Source of the DNA: Ignavibacteriota bacterium
Lineage (GTDB): Bacteria > Bacteroidota > Ignavibacteria > Ignavibacteriales > Melioribacteraceae
Reading direction: 5' to 3'
DNA: 64,000 nt
NCBI GenBank assembly: GCA_016708125.1
Contig: JADJGF010000001.1
Span: 1,820,001 to 1,884,000 of the forward strand
Position numbers and translations under genes: made by a program. The notes below the pieces were generated by a model. It did not search any database and was not told the DNA's origin. It saw only the letters and a list, made by a program, of their open reading frames with translations. Of the stretch, positions 18,486 to 26,941 are shown in pieces. The stretch's first letter is position 1. Every line of letters begins with the position of its first letter.

Positions 18486-19465
18486 TGAAAGCTTTGGTAA
18501 CGGGTGCAAATGGATTTACAAGTTCATACATGGTAAAAAATTTATTGAAAAATGGATATCAAGTAAAAGGTTTGGTGAGAAAATCCAGCAACTTGGAATT
18601 GTTGGAAGGTTTGAATATTGAATTAGCTTATGTTGATTTAGCAAAGGATGAAATTAACGATGATATTATGAAAGATGTAGATGTTGTTTATCATATTGGA
18701 GCAGCATATAGAACAGAAGGTGTTCCGCAAAAATATTTTTGGGATGTAAATGTTGAAGGCACAAAAAAATTATTAGTTGCAGCAAAAAAAGCCGGAGTTA
18801 AAAAATTTGTTCATTGCAGTACGGTTGGAGTTCAAGGCGATATAAAAAATCCTCCCGCAAAAGAAACTCATCCGGATAATCCGGGAGATTATTATCAAGA
18901 ATCAAAATTAGACGGCGAAAAATTAGCGTTAAAATTTTTCAAAGAAGAAGGACTTGCAGGAACTGTTGTTCGTCCGGTGGGAATATATGGTCCAGGTGAT
19001 ACAAGATTTCTTAAACTTTTCAAAACAATCAGCAACGGTAAATTTAAGATGATAGGAAACGGAAATGTTCTATATCATTTAACATTTGTTGAAGACTTGG
19101 TAGAAGGATTTAGATTGGCCGGCGAAAGTGAAAAAGCAAATTATGAAATATTTACAATTGGCGGGAACGGATATTTAACTCTAAATGAGTTAGTAGAAAA
19201 AATTGCAAAAATTTTAAACAAGCCGATATCGAAAATTAAAATTCCGGTTTTTCCGGTATGGGTTGCCGGAGCATTGTGTGAATTTATTTGCAAACCATTT
19301 GGAATATCACCCCCAATTTTTAGAAGAAGAATAGATTTCTTTGTTAAAGACCGGGCATTCGATATTACAAAGGCTCAAACAATGTTAAATTATAATCCCA
19401 AAGTTACTTTGGAAGAAGGTTTAACCAGAACAGCTAATTGGTATAAAGAAAAGAAATTGATATAA
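18485..19465 (+). CDS. NAD(P)-dependent epimerase/dehydratase-family protein
   Basis: An extended SDR of 326 residues. The Rossmann motif TGANGFTSSYM sits at residues 6-16 (the third Gly is replaced by Ser, as in several atypical SDRs), and the active-site pattern Tyr-x3-Lys is seen in DYYQESKLDGEKLA. The segments CSTVGVQGD and VVRPVGIYGPGDTRFLKLF resemble dihydroflavonol-reductase/3-beta-HSD-like members, which often sit in polysaccharide or lipid loci. The ATG overlaps the last base of the previous stop codon. Its substrate is probably a nucleotide sugar or a lipid-linked intermediate, but that is inference. Confidence 0.85.
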   Translation: MKALVTGANGFTSSYMVKNLLKNGYQVKGLVRKSSNLELLEGLNIELAYVDLAKDEINDDIMKDVDVVYHIGAAYRTEGVPQKYFWDVNVEGTKKLLVAAKKAGVKKFVHCSTVGVQGDIKNPPAKETHPDNPGDYYQESKLDGEKLALKFFKEEGLAGTVVRPVGIYGPGDTRFLKLFKTISNGKFKMIGNGNVLYHLTFVEDLVEGFRLAGESEKANYEIFTIGGNGYLTLNELVEKIAKILNKPISKIKIPVFPVWVAGALCEFICKPFGISPPIFRRRIDFFVKDRAFDITKAQTMLNYNPKVTLEEGLTRTANWYKEKKLI

Positions 19466-19497
19466 AGTTTTTTGAAATAAAAGGAGCAAAATAAATA

Positions 19498-20685
19498 ATG
19501 AAAAGAGTTACAGTATTAGGAAATTTTTCCGGCAGAAATGCGGGCGATAATGCAATCCTTGGAAATTTATTGGATGATATTACTGAAAAATATTCCGATA
19601 TAAAATTTTTAGTACCAACTTGGAGTGTTGATTTTGTTAATAAACATTTTGGTCATCATAACATAGAGGCAATGGGATTAAAGCCCTGGAATATGGCTTT
19701 CAAGATTCTAGGATATCCAACATATAAATCAATGATTGATACAGATTTAATTTTGATAACAGATAATATTTTGTTTGATAGAAAATATTTCAATCCGCTT
19801 TTTAATTATTTATCAACAATTGCTTTGTTTGCTCCTTCAGCAAAAAAAAGGAAAATTCCAATTCTACCGTACAATGCAAGTTTAGGACCAATAACTACGG
19901 ATCGCGGCAGAGTTGCAATGCAGAAAATATTGGATGCAAGTCCATATTTAAGTGTTCGTGATCAGCAATCCAAAGATATGCTTGATAACAACAAACTAAA
20001 ATACACAAAAATTATTGATGGTGCGGATTGCGCAATAAATACAAAAAATATTGATGAATCAAAAATTAATGAAATTGCTCAAAAAGAAGGATTATTCAAA
20101 AATCCAAACGGAACTTTGAGCTTTAATATAAATGCATATATTGATTCATGGCAAAAGATTATGCATGGCGGAGAGGAATTTGGAAGAGAAAAATTTGTTG
20201 AATTAATTGCTAAAACTCTTGATTCAATAATTGAAGAAATGAAGTTAGATATTATGTTCACAGTAACGCAAGTTATGGATATAACAATTGCTAACGAAGT
20301 TTTAGCAAAAGTTAAAAACAGAAATAAAATTACGGTAATTGCAAATGCAAAATATACGTATCAAGAAATTACAAGTTTATTAAGCAAATGCGGGTTGCAT
20401 GTTGGAATGAGAACTCACTCTTTAATTCTTTCATCTGCAGCATTAACGCCAATGATAACAATTAATGCTTATCCAAAATCCGGTGGATACGTAAAAACAA
20501 TTGGTCAAGGGGATTGGATAATTGATTTTGAAGATATGAATTATGAAAATCTGATGAGAATTATTAAAGACGGCTGGAATAAACGAGTTGAAACAAAAGA
20601 AAATATGATTCCGCTAGTAAGAAGAGAACAGCAAAAAGCAAAGGATGTTGTGAATTTGGTTGGTGAGTTACTTAAAATTAAATAG
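19498..20685 (+). CDS. polysaccharide pyruvyl transferase family protein
   Basis: A 395-residue protein of the CsaB/WcaK/ExoV family, which transfers pyruvate from phosphoenolpyruvate as a ketal onto sugar residues. The opening TVLGNFSGRNAGDNAILGNLL has the characteristic N-x-G-D-x-A/x-I motif, and the C-terminal half contains GLHVGMRTHSLILSSAALTPMITI, the H-x-x-x-x-R-x-H histidine block. It is preceded by AAAAGGAGC, a good ribosome binding site. Together with the following Fe-S protein it forms a pair commonly seen in capsule loci. Pyruvate ketals add negative charge to surface polymer. Confidence 0.88.
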   Translation: MKRVTVLGNFSGRNAGDNAILGNLLDDITEKYSDIKFLVPTWSVDFVNKHFGHHNIEAMGLKPWNMAFKILGYPTYKSMIDTDLILITDNILFDRKYFNPLFNYLSTIALFAPSAKKRKIPILPYNASLGPITTDRGRVAMQKILDASPYLSVRDQQSKDMLDNNKLKYTKIIDGADCAINTKNIDESKINEIAQKEGLFKNPNGTLSFNINAYIDSWQKIMHGGEEFGREKFVELIAKTLDSIIEEMKLDIMFTVTQVMDITIANEVLAKVKNRNKITVIANAKYTYQEITSLLSKCGLHVGMRTHSLILSSAALTPMITINAYPKSGGYVKTIGQGDWIIDFEDMNYENLMRIIKDGWNKRVETKENMIPLVRREQQKAKDVVNLVGELLKIK

Positions 20686-20695
20686 GGAAAATTAG

Positions 20696-22057
20696 ATGCA
20701 AGATTCAAATCCTAATTTTGTTGATGGAAATTCTTTAAAGAAAATTGATATGAAAAAATTAAGTGTCGCTTTTACAAATAAAAATCTTTGCACAAGAAGC
20801 GGAACTTGTGTAGGTGCCTGTCCGGAAAAAGCCTTAGTAATTGGTAAAGATTTTTATCCGGAAATTAACGAAGATTTATGTACATCTTGTGGAATATGTG
20901 CAGAAGTTTGTCCAGGTGAAAAAGTTAATTTTAAAGAACTAACAGAAATTACATTCGGACATTCTAACGATGTTGATACTTTTGATGGCGAAGTAATAAA
21001 AACAGTTGTAGGTTATTCAAGTGATCAAAGAATAAGAGGAGCTGGTGCCGGAGGCGGTGTAATCACCGGTTTGCTTTGGGATTTGCTAAAACGCAAAGTT
21101 GTTGATGGATGTATAGTAACAAGAATGAATCCTAAAAAACCATATCATGGAGAAGTATACATTGCGAGAACTTACGAAGAATTATTGGAAAGCCAGCAAT
21201 CAAAATATATTGTAATTCCCGTAAATGAAATTTTCAAAGAAATTAGAGATTTGCCAGGAAAATATGCTATGGCAGCTCTGCCATGTCAAATTCATGGTAT
21301 AAGATTGATGGAGAAAATAAAAGATCCGGTTGTTCAGAAAATTGAATTAATTATTGGTTTGTTTTGTGCTGCAGCAATGGAACCGTTTGTTGCATTAGAA
21401 ATGATGGAAATGAAAAATGTAGATCCAGACAATATTACAACATTTAATTTTAGAGAAGGCTCTTGGCCAGGTCATATTAGAGCAACATTAAAATCCGGTG
21501 AAAAAGTTAATATGCATTATTCAAATTTTAAAGACGGTGCAATTAACTATATGACGCAATTGTATAGCCCTTTTAGATGTCAGACATGTATAGATGGATC
21601 ATCGGAATTTTCTGATATTTCCGTAAGTGATGCATGGACAAGAGATGAAACCGGAAAGTATATTTTTGAATCTCAATCCAAAATGTTAATCAGAACTGAA
21701 AAAGGACTTAAAGCTTTAAATAATGCTGTTGAAGCCGGCTCGTTAATAGTTGAAGATGTAACTAAAAATAAAAATTATCAAACGCATAAATTGCATAGAC
21801 GCAAGAAAGGACTTAAAACTCCGCTGCGGGTTGAAAGGTTAAAAGCAAAAGGGATTCCGGTTCCAATTTATGATAGAGTTGTTCCTAAACCAACATTGCG
21901 AGAAAGTTTTGAAGAAAGATTAGAAACATTTGTAATGATGTGTGGACATCATAGAATTATTAGATATCCTTTATACAAATTTCTAACATCCAAATGGGGT
22001 GTTCCTTTCATAAAATTAAGACAATATAATAAAAGTAAAAAATATAGAAGAAAATAG
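20696..22057 (+). CDS. FrhB-like Fe-S oxidoreductase (coenzyme F420 hydrogenase beta-subunit family)
   Basis: A 453-residue protein with an N-terminal ferredoxin-type domain and a long C-terminal FrhB/FdhB-like domain. The second cluster site is canonical (C62-x2-C65-x2-C68-x3-C72-P). In the first site C32-x5-C38-x3-C42-P, the position expected to be the second cysteine (35) is Ser, so that cluster may be a [3Fe-4S] type or lost. The FrhB part includes GAGAGGGVITGLLWDLL, ALPCQIHGI and PFRCQTCIDGSSEFSDISVSDAW (split here at two cysteines), as expected for the family. It starts 10 bases after the pyruvyl transferase gene. These proteins occur in capsule loci without F420; their reaction is not established. 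Confidence 0.85.
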   Translation: MQDSNPNFVDGNSLKKIDMKKLSVAFTNKNLCTRSGTCVGACPEKALVIGKDFYPEINEDLCTSCGICAEVCPGEKVNFKELTEITFGHSNDVDTFDGEVIKTVVGYSSDQRIRGAGAGGGVITGLLWDLLKRKVVDGCIVTRMNPKKPYHGEVYIARTYEELLESQQSKYIVIPVNEIFKEIRDLPGKYAMAALPCQIHGIRLMEKIKDPVVQKIELIIGLFCAAAMEPFVALEMMEMKNVDPDNITTFNFREGSWPGHIRATLKSGEKVNMHYSNFKDGAINYMTQLYSPFRCQTCIDGSSEFSDISVSDAWTRDETGKYIFESQSKMLIRTEKGLKALNNAVEAGSLIVEDVTKNKNYQTHKLHRRKKGLKTPLRVERLKAKGIPVPIYDRVVPKPTLRESFEERLETFVMMCGHHRIIRYPLYKFLTSKWGVPFIKLRQYNKSKKYRRK

Positions 22058-22060
22058 AGT

Positions 22061-22816
22061 ATGGAAGTCCAACAAAAAGAAGAACATAATTTAAATTTCC
22101 ACTCATTTATTGATGATAAAAAAACTTCTCGATTAGGGAAATATCAAGATATAGTTATCGGAAATAGAAAGATTGGTGATTTATTTTTATATGAATTATT
22201 TACTTTTTTATTTGCGAATATGTTCGGACTGTTGGGGTTATTATCCCGACAATTAACATATCCAAAACTTTTTAAAAAGTTAGGTAAAAAAACCACAATT
22301 GGAAATAGTGTAAGTTTTAAGCAAGCAAAAAAAATATCAATAGAAAAAGGATGTGTAATTGATGATTTAGTTAACCTAAGTGTTAGAGGTTCAGAAACAT
22401 CAGCAATAAAAATTAATGAAAAAAATTTTGTTGGAAGGGCAACTGAAATTAAAGTAAGAGAAGGCGAAATTAAAATAGATAGTTTTTCAAGTATTGGAAG
22501 TAATTGCAGAATTTCTATAGCAAACGGAAATATTGAAATAGGGAAGTATGTTTTTATTGCAGCATACTGCTACATTGGAGGTGGAAATCATAAAACAGAT
22601 AGAATTGATATTCCAATTGCTCATCAAGGTTTTGATAGTAAGGGTGGCGTGTACATTGGTGATGATGTTTGGATTGGTGCAAATAGTGTAATTGCTGATG
22701 GTGTAAAAATTGGCAAAGGATCAATAATTGGTGCTTGTTCATTTGTAAATAAAGATGTACCGGAATATTCAATTGTATTTGGAATTCCCGCAAAAGTTCA
22801 TAAATCAAGAATTTAA
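22061..22816 (+). CDS. hexapeptide-repeat acyltransferase (WcaF/CysE-like fold)
   Basis: A 251-residue protein with a left-handed beta-helix of hexapeptide repeats from about residue 80 onward, for example INEKNFVGRATEI, IGSNCRISIANGNIEIG, and the typical end GVYIGDDVWIGANSVIADGVKIG followed by GACSFVNKDVPEYSIVFGIPAKV. The GGGNHKTD segment matches the usual catalytic histidine loop of the O-acetyltransferase group. An extra N-terminal region (residues 1-75) of helical character may anchor it to the membrane. It begins three bases after the FrhB-like gene. Likely role: acetyl-CoA-dependent acetylation of a sugar nucleotide or lipid-linked intermediate in the cytoplasm, distinct from the periplasmic MBOAT system. 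Confidence 0.87.
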   Translation: MEVQQKEEHNLNFHSFIDDKKTSRLGKYQDIVIGNRKIGDLFLYELFTFLFANMFGLLGLLSRQLTYPKLFKKLGKKTTIGNSVSFKQAKKISIEKGCVIDDLVNLSVRGSETSAIKINEKNFVGRATEIKVREGEIKIDSFSSIGSNCRISIANGNIEIGKYVFIAAYCYIGGGNHKTDRIDIPIAHQGFDSKGGVYIGDDVWIGANSVIADGVKIGKGSIIGACSFVNKDVPEYSIVFGIPAKVHKSRI

Positions 22817-22823
22817 TTTTTAG

Positions 22824-23840
22824 ATGAAAAAATTTATCACTTCCTCTTTCAGAATAGTTTTTACACTTTTGCTAATTTATTTTGCATTGTACAAAGCTGG
22901 CATTTTAAATTCCGAAGGAAGAGAAAAATTCATTAACCTTCTTAAAGATGTAAACTTTTTTTATGTTTTTGCAGCGTTGTTTATAACCTTTCTGTTAAAT
23001 TTATCAAGTGCAATTAAGTGGAAAATGCTGTTAGATTCGCGCAGCATAAAAGTTTCATTATGGCGGACTTATGCATATTACAATATTGGAAAATTTTTTA
23101 ACTTAATTCTGCCAACAAGCATGGGCGGAGATGTTGTTAGAATTTTTCAACTTGGAAAATTTACCGGTAAAAAACACACAGCAGCAGCTTCTGTTATTGT
23201 TGAAAGATTTACCGGCTTAATTACTTTAATATTATTCGCAATAATTGCAGTCATAGTTAATATGCAAAAATTTAATCATGATTGGTTAACAATTTCTTTA
23301 GGAATTGGAGCTATTGGATTAACTTTTGTAGCTTGGCTTGTTATAAGTGAAAATTCATATAAATTGATTACGAAATTTTTTGGTTCGAAAAATAAATATG
23401 TAAATAAATTTATTAGTAAAATCGATAAACTTAGAAAACCAGTGTTAGAATACAAAAATGATAAAAATGCAATAATTTGGGCAATGATTAATTCAGTAAT
23501 ATTTCAACTGCTAGCAGTTTTAAATGTTTGGTTAAGTTCGTTAGCATTTAGCAATGAAATTGATTTAATTACATGTTTTGTTGCAGTTCCAATAATTATG
23601 TTTATAATGAACATACCATTTTCTATTGGTGGAATAGGTTTAATGGAATTTGGATATGTATTTACTTTTTCTTTATTTTCGGTATCTCCATCATTATCAC
23701 TTTCCACGGCTTTACTAATTAGAGCCAAAGGAATTATTGATGCAATTATTGGCGGAATGTTAAATATAGTAGTAAACAAAAATGGTTCGGTTGTAGAAGA
23801 AATACAAAATTCAAAAATTATTACAGAAAGGGTGTCTTGA
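22824..23840 (+). CDS. flippase-like lysylphosphatidylglycerol synthase TM-family (UPF0104) protein
   Basis: A 338-residue integral membrane protein with 7-8 predicted hydrophobic segments. Family marks are NIGKFFNLILPTSMGGDVVRIFQLGK near residues 85-112 (given here in two parts: the 'LPTSMGGDVVR' core is the key motif), ASVIVERFTGL, and PFSIGGIGLMEFGYV toward the end. Relatives are annotated as flippase-like and include proteins of polysaccharide and glycolipid loci. It is the last gene of the continuous polysaccharide run, and its stop overlaps the TTG start of the following secreted protein by four bases. It could move a lipid-linked glycan across the membrane. This is an inference from the family name, not shown by sequence. 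Confidence 0.82.
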   Translation: MKKFITSSFRIVFTLLLIYFALYKAGILNSEGREKFINLLKDVNFFYVFAALFITFLLNLSSAIKWKMLLDSRSIKVSLWRTYAYYNIGKFFNLILPTSMGGDVVRIFQLGKFTGKKHTAAASVIVERFTGLITLILFAIIAVIVNMQKFNHDWLTISLGIGAIGLTFVAWLVISENSYKLITKFFGSKNKYVNKFISKIDKLRKPVLEYKNDKNAIIWAMINSVIFQLLAVLNVWLSSLAFSNEIDLITCFVAVPIIMFIMNIPFSIGGIGLMEFGYVFTFSLFSVSPSLSLSTALLIRAKGIIDAIIGGMLNIVVNKNGSVVEEIQNSKIITERVS

Positions 23841-26779
23841 AAAACAGAAGTAACCAATTTAAATTCTTTTTTATAATGTCACTTTTTTTGATTTTGACAT
23901 ATTCTCATGCGCAAAACATTAAATTAATTTCTCCAAATGGAAAAGAAATTTTATCTCAAAATTCAAGATATAGTATTACTTGGAATTCAAATGATGTTAA
24001 AACTATATCGTTATATTATACATCTGATGATGAAAATTGGGTAAAAATTGATCAGGGTATAAGCTCAGATTTAAGATCTTATAGTTGGAAAGTACCTCAA
24101 ATAAATAAACCTATTAAAATCAAAATATTTTCTGAAGAAAATAAAGAAATTTTTGATGTATCGGACAAGTTTGTTTTTATTAACAATAATTTATCGAGTA
24201 ATATTTTTTCATTTCAAAAAAAGACAATTGATCCAGTAAGAATACTTCCGCTTGGAAATTCAATAACATTTGACAATAGAAAAGATGATACAAGAGTTGT
24301 AGAAGATAAAATTGGTTATAGATTTCCGTTATTTAATTTGCTACAAAACAAAGGATACTCTTTTGAATTTATAGGAAGTGAACATGCAGGCTTCAACTTT
24401 TTTTCAAATGATGAGAATGCCGGATTTCCTGGTATTAGGAGTTCAGAACTAGCTAATTTATTAATTACCGGCAGAAGATATCAACCTTTTTACTCAATTG
24501 ACCAACAAATTACTTCAGGACCATATTTAGAAACTTACAATCCTAATATTATTTTGATTCATTCTGGAACAAATAACAATGATAATCCAGTTGATGGTAC
24601 AATTCCGGAATATATGGAACAAATATTGGATGAAATTGATCGTTATGAGCAAGATAATAATGTTGAAGTTATAGTCATATTGGCAAAAATTATTGATCGA
24701 GTACCAAATCAAAACTATGTAAATACGCTAAATAATAATGTTGAAGAAATGGCATTAGATAGAGTAAATAATCCACTTAATGATGCATACCCCGATAAAA
24801 TAATTATTGTGGATATGGAAAATGGAGCCAATATAGATTATGCTATAGATACTATGGGAACAATTGGGAATGGTATTTATGGTGACATGAATGACGCGTT
24901 ACACCCAAATGATAAAGGTTATCAAAAAATGGCAAATGTATGGTTTGAGGCAATTGATTCAATTCTTGATTCTCCTATTTTAATAAATAAACATCCAATT
25001 TCATTATCGGTTATTGAGAATAATACGGTAGAATTTCTTATCTCAGCCTCAAGTTCCCTGCCGTTAACATACCAATGGAAAAAAAACGGATTAGACTTAG
25101 TTGGAGAAAATGATTCAGTTTTAACAATTGAGAATGTTGGTGTTGAACTGAATGAATCTGAATTTATATGTCAATTATCAACTTGGGGCAAAACTCTTGA
25201 ATCTAATTCAGCTTTTCTAAATGTAACTGCGAAGGATTTACGAGTTTCTAGTAATCTGCAAGTCTTGTATAGTTTTAGTGAGAGCTCTGGAAAAATTATA
25301 CACGATAATCTTGAGGTTACAAACCCATTGGATTTGTCAATTAATTCAACTTCAAATTATGAATGGTTCTATAATTCTTTGAAAATTTCAAATAGTTCTC
25401 ATATTCAATCAATAGATAAACCAAGTAAATTATTTAATTCAATAATTTCCACTAATGAATTAACGGTTGAATTGTGGATTAAACCACAAAGTGCTATTCA
25501 AAATGGGCCTGCGCGAATTATTACATACTCACCAAGCAGATTTGAGAGAAATTTCGGCTTGTTACAAAATGGCGATAGATATGAGTTTAGACTAAGAACT
25601 ACTGCTACAGATAACAACGGAATTCCTTCGATAATCACAGATGCCGGGAAAGTAACTGAAAATTTGACACATATTGTTTATACACTTTCAAGCGAAGATA
25701 CGGCAAAATTATACTTAAATGGTGTTCTTGAAAAAACAATGCATCTAAATGGTACATTTGATAACTGGGATGCAAACTATTCTTTTGGTATTGCTAATGA
25801 GTTTAATGATGATAAACCATGGTTTGGAACTTATTATTTAACAGCAATTTATGATAGATCTTTAACAAATGATGAAATTTTACACAATTATTCAATAGGT
25901 GTTTCAAATTTTACAGATATGGAACCACCCCAAAATCTAAATATTCAATTAACTGATGAAAATGAAATCGAATTAACTTGGGAAGATACTTCACTTGATG
26001 AATTAGGATTTGTAATACTTAGAAAGGATTATAATCAGTTGTCTTTTGAATTAATAGATTCCATTTCTTCGAATTCATCAACCTATATTGACAATACTGC
26101 TGTAGAAGGAATAAAGTATGAATATTGTATTGTCTCATATAATAGTTTTGGAATTAGCGAATCATCAAACATTGTAAATATTTATAAACCATTGCCTAAT
26201 CCAATAAATTTGAGCGGTACTAATAATCTAAATGGACAAGTAGAATTAACATGGGAAGACAAATCAAGTTCTGAAATAGGATTTATAATAGAAACTAAAC
26301 CTGCTATTCAAGATTCTATATATAAAATAATAGGTACTGTTAATGCTAATGAAGTAATTTTTACTGACACAACTAATAAATTTTATTCTCCATATGTGTA
26401 TAGGGTATATGCGTTTACAACAGATACGAATTCACTTTTTAGTAATGAATTTATCATTAATGTTGTTGATATAAAAGATGAAAATCTTTATGAGAATAAT
26501 GAATTTGAATTATATCAAAATTATCCTAACCCATTTAATCCCACTACAAATATTGTATATAGTATTTCCGAAGATTCAAAAGTATCATTAACTATTTATA
26601 ATGTTTTGGGACAAGAACTTAAAAAACTTGTTGATCAAGTTCAGTCAACAGGTAAATATCAAATTATTTTCGATGCCAAAGATCTACCGACAGGTATTTA
26701 TTACTATTTAATTACGGCCACATCGATTTCAACTGGCAAGGTATTTGATAATTGTAAGAAGTTGACATTTATTAAATAG
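23837..26779 (+). CDS. secreted SGNH hydrolase with Ig, LamG and FN3 domains and type IX sorting domain
   Basis: A 980-residue secreted enzyme. The TTG start is supported by GAAAGG about five bases upstream and by a four-base overlap with the previous gene; an ATG 39 bases later would also give a signal peptide ending at Ala-Gln 26. Domains: Kre9/Knh1-like (27-117), SGNH hydrolase (133-375) with Ser142 in GNSITFD, Asn246 in GTNNN and Asp353/His356 in NDALHPND, an Ig-like domain (380-465), a LamG/ConA-like domain (470-690), two FN3 domains (700-885) and a C-terminal sorting domain with NYPNPFNPTT (about 895-980). Probable carbohydrate esterase acting on extracellular polysaccharide. Its LamG domain is a sibling of those in the genes at 26942 and 35470. 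Confidence 0.9.
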   Translation: MKNRSNQFKFFFIMSLFLILTYSHAQNIKLISPNGKEILSQNSRYSITWNSNDVKTISLYYTSDDENWVKIDQGISSDLRSYSWKVPQINKPIKIKIFSEENKEIFDVSDKFVFINNNLSSNIFSFQKKTIDPVRILPLGNSITFDNRKDDTRVVEDKIGYRFPLFNLLQNKGYSFEFIGSEHAGFNFFSNDENAGFPGIRSSELANLLITGRRYQPFYSIDQQITSGPYLETYNPNIILIHSGTNNNDNPVDGTIPEYMEQILDEIDRYEQDNNVEVIVILAKIIDRVPNQNYVNTLNNNVEEMALDRVNNPLNDAYPDKIIIVDMENGANIDYAIDTMGTIGNGIYGDMNDALHPNDKGYQKMANVWFEAIDSILDSPILINKHPISLSVIENNTVEFLISASSSLPLTYQWKKNGLDLVGENDSVLTIENVGVELNESEFICQLSTWGKTLESNSAFLNVTAKDLRVSSNLQVLYSFSESSGKIIHDNLEVTNPLDLSINSTSNYEWFYNSLKISNSSHIQSIDKPSKLFNSIISTNELTVELWIKPQSAIQNGPARIITYSPSRFERNFGLLQNGDRYEFRLRTTATDNNGIPSIITDAGKVTENLTHIVYTLSSEDTAKLYLNGVLEKTMHLNGTFDNWDANYSFGIANEFNDDKPWFGTYYLTAIYDRSLTNDEILHNYSIGVSNFTDMEPPQNLNIQLTDENEIELTWEDTSLDELGFVILRKDYNQLSFELIDSISSNSSTYIDNTAVEGIKYEYCIVSYNSFGISESSNIVNIYKPLPNPINLSGTNNLNGQVELTWEDKSSSEIGFIIETKPAIQDSIYKIIGTVNANEVIFTDTTNKFYSPYVYRVYAFTTDTNSLFSNEFIINVVDIKDENLYENNEFELYQNYPNPFNPTTNIVYSISEDSKVSLTIYNVLGQELKKLVDQVQSTGKYQIIFDAKDLPTGIYYYLITATSISTGKVFDNCKKLTFIK

Positions 26780-26941
26780 TGTAATTTCTAAATAAAGTTA
26801 AAATTTACTAAAAAATTAACGATAATAGGGTACTACTATGTATTATTATGAGAATTGTTATATTTTTCATATCAGTTTATTTCATTATATAAGTAAATGA
26901 AAATTTAAATTTATATATTTCAATTAAATAGGAGAGAGTTA

